DNA of 64,000 bases from Lytechinus variegatus (lineage: Eukaryota; Echinodermata; Echinoidea; Temnopleuroida; Toxopneustidae). The translations under genes were made by a program, and so were the position numbers. This document shows positions 57,501-64,000 of the stretch, piece by piece. A model generated the notes under the pieces. The model ran no database searches and was not told the DNA's origin. It saw only the letters and a program-made list of their open reading frames with translations. Positions within the stretch are counted from its first letter, which is position 1, and each line of letters opens with the position of its first letter. The stretch spans positions 4,016,001 through 4,080,000 of the forward strand of contig NC_054757.1 of assembly GCF_018143015.1 (NCBI RefSeq), read 5' to 3'.

Positions 57501-60500
57501 ACTAATCACTTGGATAATTAACTTTGCCGCGCCCTGCGGCAAGCCACAGCTCCGTGCTAAAGTCTATATTCCTTCGGAAGTCGGCTTTGGAGCGTAACGC
57601 TTCATTAAAAACAACCTGATTCTTTTTTTACAATGATTTGGGTTTAAATTCTCATGATCATACATACACCTGTGAAAAGGTACCCCACCGGGAAAGGAAG
57701 AGTGGATTGCTGATTAAAAATTAATTAAAGGTAATCAAAAGAACACCAGACAGGTTCGACGCAGAGATGCAAATGCATGCGCTGTTTTGGCTACCGCTGT
57801 GAAATAATTTCGAACAATATTGTGCTTCGCGATATGTTATTAGAGAAATTTCTTGATTATATCCATAGAATAGCGATAAGAAATAAATATCATGATATTG
57901 TAACGTTTTAACGACTCCTTATGTAGAGTAAGTTTTGGAAGTTCCTTATGTCCATGTATGTCCCTTCATTATCAGTGCAAATGACCAATTACAGACGAAT
58001 GAACGATGTGAATCGCCTACACAAAGCATACTCGTAAATAATGAACAATGAAAATAATAGAAATATGAGAAAATGGTTTATTCTTCGTGCATATGTTATA
58101 AACATATGAAGTACTATTGAAAAAAAAACTTTTAGTTTAAGCGATAGACGTGTGCGTTTTCATTATTTTACTTAATTGCCGTTGACATTATGCTAGCTCG
58201 TTATGGGATTTGATTTCTGTGCTTTATTATCGTTGTTCATGCATAACTTTGCTGTAGAATTGATCAAACTTTATACGAACAACATCCTACATTTGATTTA
58301 TGAATGGTTTAGAAAATACTAATGCATTGGATCGTTCACAGCCATGATTTTATGTTTATGACACTTTAAAATTAAGTGTTGAAGTGTTTGCTTACATCTG
58401 CTACTTCTTTTTCCGACATCGTCCCGCATGAATCGCTGTCACTCAGATCATCTAGACGAAAAAAAAAATACGGACAAAGATGAAAGATTAAAATGGATAA
58501 AATACAAGGGTTGATTTATAAATCGGCAATAAATAAACAATTCAGCCGGTTAAACTGATCTCGTGGGAAAATATGGAGCTTCAAGTGGCACTGGGGAACT
58601 GCGATCACCGCCACAGTTTCCGCAGTCACCGTATGCTCCATTCCCATGTTATTTTTATATGTATTTTTAGCTGATTCCAATTGCCGACTCCAAAGTACAA
58701 GCCTGCCTATTCCGTTTCGGGTAAGTTCTGCGTTGGAGGCAGCAGCGAAGAATATTTCCTCTGCACTTGTTTGTCTATGCCGGATCACGGTCAAAGTGGC
58801 GGAAATTTGAGGATGGTATAAACTATTAACCGCTTAATAACAACAATGCATAATCAACCCGAGTGTAGTTAGAAACATTTAACAAAACCAGTGTTTTGGT
58901 TAATTCATGACGACTCTGGTAATTAATGTAAGGAGTGCTTATGTTCTGCATGACAATGGTTCAACTGAGAGTCACGTCAGTCGTTATTGTTCGATGGCAA
59001 AGCCTATATACTGTAACTGAAGCAATTTCTGATGACAATTTTTTCGAAACCGAAAACAAAAATGTCAAAACAATTTCGGTCGAAGAATCTCGCTTATTTT
59101 TTCTCCTTTTTTTTAGTTCAGTTAAAGTGGCTGCATATCATTGGGTTTCCTATGGTATTTTTAAATGCGTTATGATTTCATCCACTTACCGTGGTAGCCT
59201 TCGTATCCTATTTGATTTTGATGGCTCACTTCAAACGTCGCATCCATGTTAATCCGGTATTGCGTCTCATGTCGACTGTTCATGACGACCTGGTACGGCG
59301 GCGGCGGCGACTGCGGCGTGCTCGCTGGCGTCGACGCTACGGTGCTGCACGGTGAAACGCAGGTACCGTGCGTCATGCCGGACGAGTACGCATTCGGTGA
59401 TGCGAAGTGGACACCGTTTGATGTGGTCGAGTACGGGGTCATCGGTGACTGGAGGGTGGACGGGGGCGACATCGGTGACAGTAAGTTATTTGATGAGACC
59501 GATGTCGACGACAAGCCGTTTGGTTTGAAAACACACTTGAAGTTCAGGCTCATGTGATCTAAAAAAAACACAAAATAGCATTTCTTAGAATAAAATGATA
59601 AATAATATAATATAGGATTTGTATAATAATAATAGACAGTTCTTGTATAGCGCATAACACATTATAAATAACGTCTCTATGCGCTTCCAAAGGACTTGGA
59701 TATTATTACCCTGGCTTTAGCCCCGCAACCTTTACAGCGCTGGGGCATTTCAAGGAATAAATTCCTGTCAGGTACCCATTCACCTCACCTGGGTTGAGTG
59801 CAGCACAATGTGGATGAATTTCTTGCTGAAGGAAACTACGCCATGGCTGGGATTTGAACCCACGACCCTCTGTTTCAAAGTCCGGAGACTAATCCACTGG
59901 GCCACAACGCTCCACTACGTATATACGTATAGCGCACGAATCCACCTTGCTAGGTGCTCAAGGCGCTTCTATATTATCCCGGCTAAGCCAATCTACCGAT
60001 TCTGGTGCGCACAGCTATTTTTGAGGAATTACTTCCAGCCGGTACCCATTTACCTCACCTGGGTCGAGTGCAGCACAGTGTAGATAAATTTCGTGCGGAA
60101 GGAAAACACGCCATGGCTAGGATTCGAACCCACGACCCTGTTTGAAAGGCGAGAGTCAGAACCACTAGACCACGACAGGACCACAATGCTGTTCTTATTC
60201 ACAATGTTCATGGGAGTTCTAGTTGTATTAAGAGGTATTATATTCCTTAAACTATTTCATTGTATTACTTATATTATTGAATGGTGAGGGTTTGGTATAC
60301 TCCTTTGGGAACATAATCATGATTATTAGCATTGACTGTTCTTAACACCACTTTTTAGGAATATGGAATATAAAATGACAAGAATTTCACACCACGGATT
60401 CCAAAAGAATCAAAAGTGATGAATTCTCAGAGCCTACTACTTTAATTTCATTGAGAAAGAAATGAGTGGATTTAATGATTTTTCGAATGCTGCACACCAG

Positions 60501-62854
60501 TACTCTAAATGGTATCTCATGGGCAATTATAATCAAAACACCTTGTCTGCTGGTAAAGGGTGTTATTTTTTGTTATATTTCTCTGTTTTATCATCCCTAC
60601 AATACTAGTATACAAAATACAAATAACAAAAAATCTATACACATTAATATGAAGAAGGACCGTAAAACTAAAAACCCAAGTAGACTTCCAGGAATTCTAA
60701 GGTCAGAGCAATTCCACAAAATTGACGCCTTGGACTGCCCCGAGGGAATAACCCATTGTTTCCTCTTTCTCAATAATGCACCCGAGATACAGAACACTTC
60801 AAAAGTAAAAACATGCTTTTGAATATCACAGTAGGATTTCCTACACACACAATCATCACCTTCGGCATTCTGCATACGCTATCCGACAAAAAAATATAAG
60901 CGGATATTCTCAGAAATATTGATAGTTATGTCCATCCTATAACGCACTGTATTTGACCTAAATCGTTCCGATATTCTACTTTCGAGAGGAAGTCATCCAC
61001 ATTACTCGTCGTTTTTCCACGAAAGTCACCGAATATAGAACAGAGGTCCAATCGATTGATACCAAGAGCACGTACACTTTGCCATTGTTAATCTAGTAAT
61101 GCTTACATTTGATTTGTATTCAAATGCAGAATAAATGTCATTCATTTTAATTAACGACCATTGTTTTACCGCAAATTATTGTCGATCGGGAAATGCATAG
61201 ACCTACAGGAAGTCGTTTTATCATTTTCCATCATTAATTATTATAGATGTTTTAAAAGCGAATGCCCATTGGTCGAATATAGCATTGTTGAACATTTTTA
61301 ATACAAGAAGTTATAGATTGCGATTGCATGAGTATTTTTTTACCTGATTTTGCAGCCCGTATTTCAGCCATCCTCTGCTTCAAAAGGTCCTCTTTTAATT
61401 CATTGCTCGTATTTGGGAGTTTGGTCATCGAAGAAGGATCCATTTTAAGATTCTTTGGATGTAAAAAAAAAAGATGTCATGTAAAATTAAGATTTTCGTT
61501 TCAATGATGTGATTCACAAAAAATGGGTATGGAACTGTTCAGAACATCACTAAAAAAATATCGAACAGCGCAAACATTATAATTTGCTCTTGCGGTGATT
61601 GAGGAAAATCTACAGAAATGAACATGATTAAAACGGTAAAACCATAAGCTATTGTGGTATCTTGAATTCTTAATAAGAACTTCTTAATAAAAATTTTAAA
61701 AATGAGCAGCTAACATTGATAATTAAAGTAAATCGTATTCACTCTTATTCTTCGTTAAAGCGAATTACGTTTTGGCAAAGCCGTTATATTCGTTCATATT
61801 TCACTGGAGAACAGAATTACATTAAACCTACACACAGTAACAAAAAAATAACACGCTGTTCAGGCATGTTAGGCCCGTCGCTTTAACGACAAGTTTGTGT
61901 TGTTGTTGTTGTTGTTTTTTACTTTTGAACAATTGGGAAAAACTCTTTTTAAATTGTTTGAACTTTTTACAGCTTGTTTAGAACTTTAAAAATCATGTTT
62001 AAAACTTTAAACAATACATGACTTACTTGATTAAAAACTATATTCTTACCTCAGAGGAAGGAATGATAAGACTGTTTCTTTTCCGATGTTTCTTGTCGGT
62101 TTTGTTCGCCCTGTTCTTAGATGAACTTCTTTGTCTCTTAACCACTTTACATCCTCCTAATTAACAAAATAAAATGCATCATAATAATATATATATAACC
62201 ATAATAATTCATCACTGTTATCATAATACCCCTTAAGGTGTTGAAAATAAATTTGAATAACTCTTGAGTCGGCTCTGGCGATAAACAAGTAATCGATCAT
62301 CTCATTATTATCACTAGCCGTCGGAGTCGATATGTTACTGAACTAAAGTAAATCATTAACATAATATTAAAATGCTTTTGAAACTTTAATTTTAAAAAAA
62401 TTGGTCCCGTTTCATGTACAACTTCTATAACAAATTTATTATCAGCCAGTCAGATTGAAGGATTTCAGTTACTTTTAACGGTTATTTCAAATTTGTAATT
62501 AAAACAAGTTTTATGAAACGACCCACGTGGTGTCAATTTCAACGCCCCACTTTTTACCGTGTGCTGCTGCTGCAACTACTACTGCTGTTGTTGTCGTTAA
62601 TGATATTGCTGTTTTTGTTGTTGTTGTTGTTGTTGTCAGAGAACATTTTAAAGCAAACATACCTTCCGATTCCTCCCTCTGTCTCCTTGTCTTCTTCGGA
62701 TGAAGACGGTAGACCTTGTAGGCATCGTTGCCTTTCGTCTTCCCCTTCTCCCTCAGTTCCTCGATGTCCGGTAGGGAGTTGATGGCGCACCGGAAGTTGG
62801 CCTTCCATACCTTCGGGTTCGCCTTCGGACTGTCCGTCGTTGGGTCGTACTTTT
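54573..62854 (-). CDS. Interferon regulatory factor, IRF1/2-like, 5' partial
   Basis: IRFs bind GAAA-containing sites through a Trp-rich helix-turn-helix domain. Exons in transcript order: 62854-62663, 62156-62050, 61452-61344, 59558-59190, 58451-58396, 56732-56561, 56208-56044, 54613-54573 (stop tga). All are GT-AG and phases agree, giving about 402 residues from the second half of the DNA-binding domain onward. The first exon has [20 protein letters not shown] and [12 protein letters not shown]; it matches IRF1/2 most closely and holds the recognition-helix residues RC and NS. Exon 2 is strongly basic ([20 protein letters not shown]). The rest is Ser/Pro/Thr-rich, with [20 protein letters not shown] and MTQIKVEPE, an IKVE sumoylation-type site. 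No IRF-association domain is seen, as in IRF1 and IRF2. The exons with the start and first Trp residues are to the right of the window or unrecognised. The exact orthologue is uncertain, so no symbol is given. Confidence 0.9.
55744..56008 (+). mobile_element. tRNA-derived SINE, subfamily S2
   Basis: Head gggcgcgtcgtggtctagtg, B-box gggttcgaatcct, body agcaagaaatttatcctcac and gaatgggtaccgggctagaa, S2 block gcgcaccagaatcggtagac, and an (att)-rich tail. It lies in the last IRF intron, only about 35 bases from the 56,044 exon, antisense to the gene. Confidence 0.8.
56733..58395. other. IRF intron, no repeat recognised
   Basis: 1.66 kb intron between two IRF exons. AT-rich, free of SINEs and of obvious foldbacks. 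No open frame of note. Confidence 0.5.
59618..59915 (-). mobile_element. tRNA-derived SINE, family S1
   Basis: On the minus strand: head gtggagcgttgtggcccagt, B-box-like gggttcaaatccc, body ctgcactcaacccaggtgag and gggtacctgacaggaattta, and an (att) tail. It lies upstream of and next to an S2 copy in the same orientation. Confidence 0.85.
59922..60178 (-). mobile_element. tRNA-derived SINE, subfamily S2
   Basis: On the minus strand: cctgtcgtggtctagtggtt head, gggttcgaatccta B-box, the body with tgctgcactcgacccaggtg, and the distinctive S2 3' half (gaatcggtagattggctta, gccttgagcacctagcaagg). Confidence 0.85.
62564..62640. repeat. (CTG)/(GTT)n microsatellite next to the IRF exon
   Basis: Triplet-rich run (ctgctgctgc, then gttgttgttg) that ends 22 bases from the IRF DNA-binding exon boundary at 62,663. 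It is in the intron, immediately past the splice donor. Confidence 0.85.
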
Positions 62855-63203
62855 CTGCGGTTTCAAAAATGATCAAACTCGTGAAGGAGAAATGGAAAAT
62901 ACATCGATGATTATGGTTTGCCATGAACTTTGAGGCTATATAATGTTGATCGAACAACAATATTAAGTGTGGTATTTATCATCAGTTACTTTATCTGCTT
63001 GGACTCCCTTGGAAATAACCATCTCGGCATTCGTTAGGTATCCTGCCAAGGTACCTTGATAATACCTGCAAGTCTCAATCTTCTTAACTGACCTAATAAT
63101 CAATATATTGCACAAGGATTGAATAATACTTATGGTGTTAATCACTAGTGCTTACATTGCTAACATATACTGTTGCATGAGTGTCTGGTTCCAGTAAAAC
63201 GAT
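62855..63203. other. IRF intron, no exon recognised
   Basis: The acceptor for the 62,854 exon (ctgcgg on the plus strand) begins here. No sequence resembling the first half of an IRF DNA-binding domain (IPWKH-type motifs with Trp spacing) was found in an open, spliceable frame. Confidence 0.5.
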
Positions 63204-63207
63204 TTAA

Positions 63208-63810
63208 AGGTCAAGTCCACCTCAGAAAAATGTTGATTTGAATAAATAGAGAAAAATCAGACAAGCACAATGCTGAAGATTTCATCAAAATCGGATGTAA
63301 AATAAGACAGTTATGACATTTCAAAGTTTCGCTTATTTTTAACAAAAATAGTTATTTGAACGAGCCAGTTACATCCAAATGAGAGAGTCGATGATGTCAC
63401 TCACTCACTATTTCTTTTGTTTTTTATTGTTTGAGTTATACAATATTTCAATTTTTACGAATTTGATGATTAGGTCCTCCTTGCCTGAAGCACAAAATGT
63501 TAAAATAATGGAATTCCACGTGTTCGGGGAGGAATGAAACTTCATTTCACATGACAATGAAGAGAAAATCAAAATATTTCATATTTTAAACAATAAAAAA
63601 CAAAAGAAATAGTGAGCGAGTGACATCATCGACATTCTCATTTGGATGTAACTGGCTCGTTCATATAACTGTTTTGTGAAATGAAGCGAACCTTTAAAAT
63701 GTCATAACATTCTTATTTTACATCCGATTTTGATGAAATTTTCAGTGTTATGCTTGTTGAATTTTTCTCTTTTTATTAAAATCAAGATTTTGTTGGGGTG
63801 GATTTGTCCT
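63208..63810. mobile_element. TTAA-flanked foldback MITE (family T2), copy 2
   Basis: TTAA at 63204-63207 and 63811-63814 flank 603 bp. Left end aggtcaagtccacctcagaa; the right end is inverted with more changes (ttggggtggatttgtcct). It is the same element as 34,679-35,278, in the same orientation and largely alignable base for base. Confidence 0.85.
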
Positions 63811-64000
63811 TTAAGAACACAATTCGGCCAACCCCAACCCCACTCCACCCCATCAACTCATCCCACTTCCATCATCATCATAATAAATAGACGCCCCTGC
63901 GCCCCTCCAACAGATGTTGGAAAAATCGCCTCACTTTGAATCATTCCCCGACATACTTTATTCAAATAGAATGATTCAACGACCAGTTATCCGCATACCG

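Noticed and set aside
21937-60178. tRNA-like A- and B-boxes at many sites
   Set aside because: Apart from 23,324-23,394 they lack a foldable anticodon arm and acceptor stem, and they continue into shared SINE bodies.
62999-63080. Possible upstream IRF exon on the minus strand (IIKVPWQD-like string)
   Set aside because: The frame with a VPW motif meets a stop at once and the rest lacks the Trp spacing of IRF domains. Splice phases do not fit the 62,854 exon convincingly.

Overview
The window looks like nuclear DNA of a marine invertebrate, most likely an echinoderm and probably a sea urchin. This rests on compact, well-spliced exons in long introns, a dense load of short foldback elements (MITEs), many tRNA-derived SINEs, a Crypton-type tyrosine recombinase and abundant simple repeats. 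I could not run a search, so the species is an inference.

Three protein-coding genes and one tRNA gene can be supported. (1) About 1,047-16,444, plus strand: the 3' eight exons of a CENP-U (MLF1IP)-like inner-kinetochore gene. The C-terminal coiled-coil region aligns well with vertebrate CENP-U as I recall it, behind an unusually long Ser/Arg/Lys-rich region. The start lies off the left edge or was not found. (2) 23,673-42,672, plus strand: a complete 14-exon DDX21/DDX50 (Gu/RH-II) nucleolar DEAD-box RNA helicase. All helicase motifs, the GUCT domain and a Gly/Arg-rich tail are visible, and the splice phases add up to 741 residues. A tRNA-Gly(GCC) gene sits 279 bases upstream on the opposite strand. 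(3) 62,854-54,573, minus strand: the 3' eight exons of an IRF1/2-like interferon regulatory factor. It begins inside the DNA-binding domain and has no recognisable IRF-association domain. CENP-U and DDX21 are head to tail; the IRF gene converges on DDX21.

The rest is largely repeats. Four unrelated-looking foldback families are flanked by TTAA. Among these, three 0.7 kb copies (12,288, 40,760 and 48,093) have piggyBac-like CCCT ends and a subterminal hairpin whose sequence differs between copies but matches between the two ends of one copy. A Crypton recombinase lies antisense in a CENP-U intron. A 2.2 kb hAT-like element splits a long (TAG)n array inside DDX21 and carries a second element inside it. 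Another class of foldback is built from a degenerate 16-17 bp module and is present three times. DDX21 intron 1 holds a TA-flanked element whose core is a palindromic tandem repeat.

The three genes work in different places: the inner centromere (CENP-U), the nucleolus (DDX21) and innate-immune or developmental transcription (IRF). No shared pathway is implied by their being neighbours. The stretch from about 49,900 to 54,570 is notably poor in repeats and may hold the IRF 3' untranslated region.
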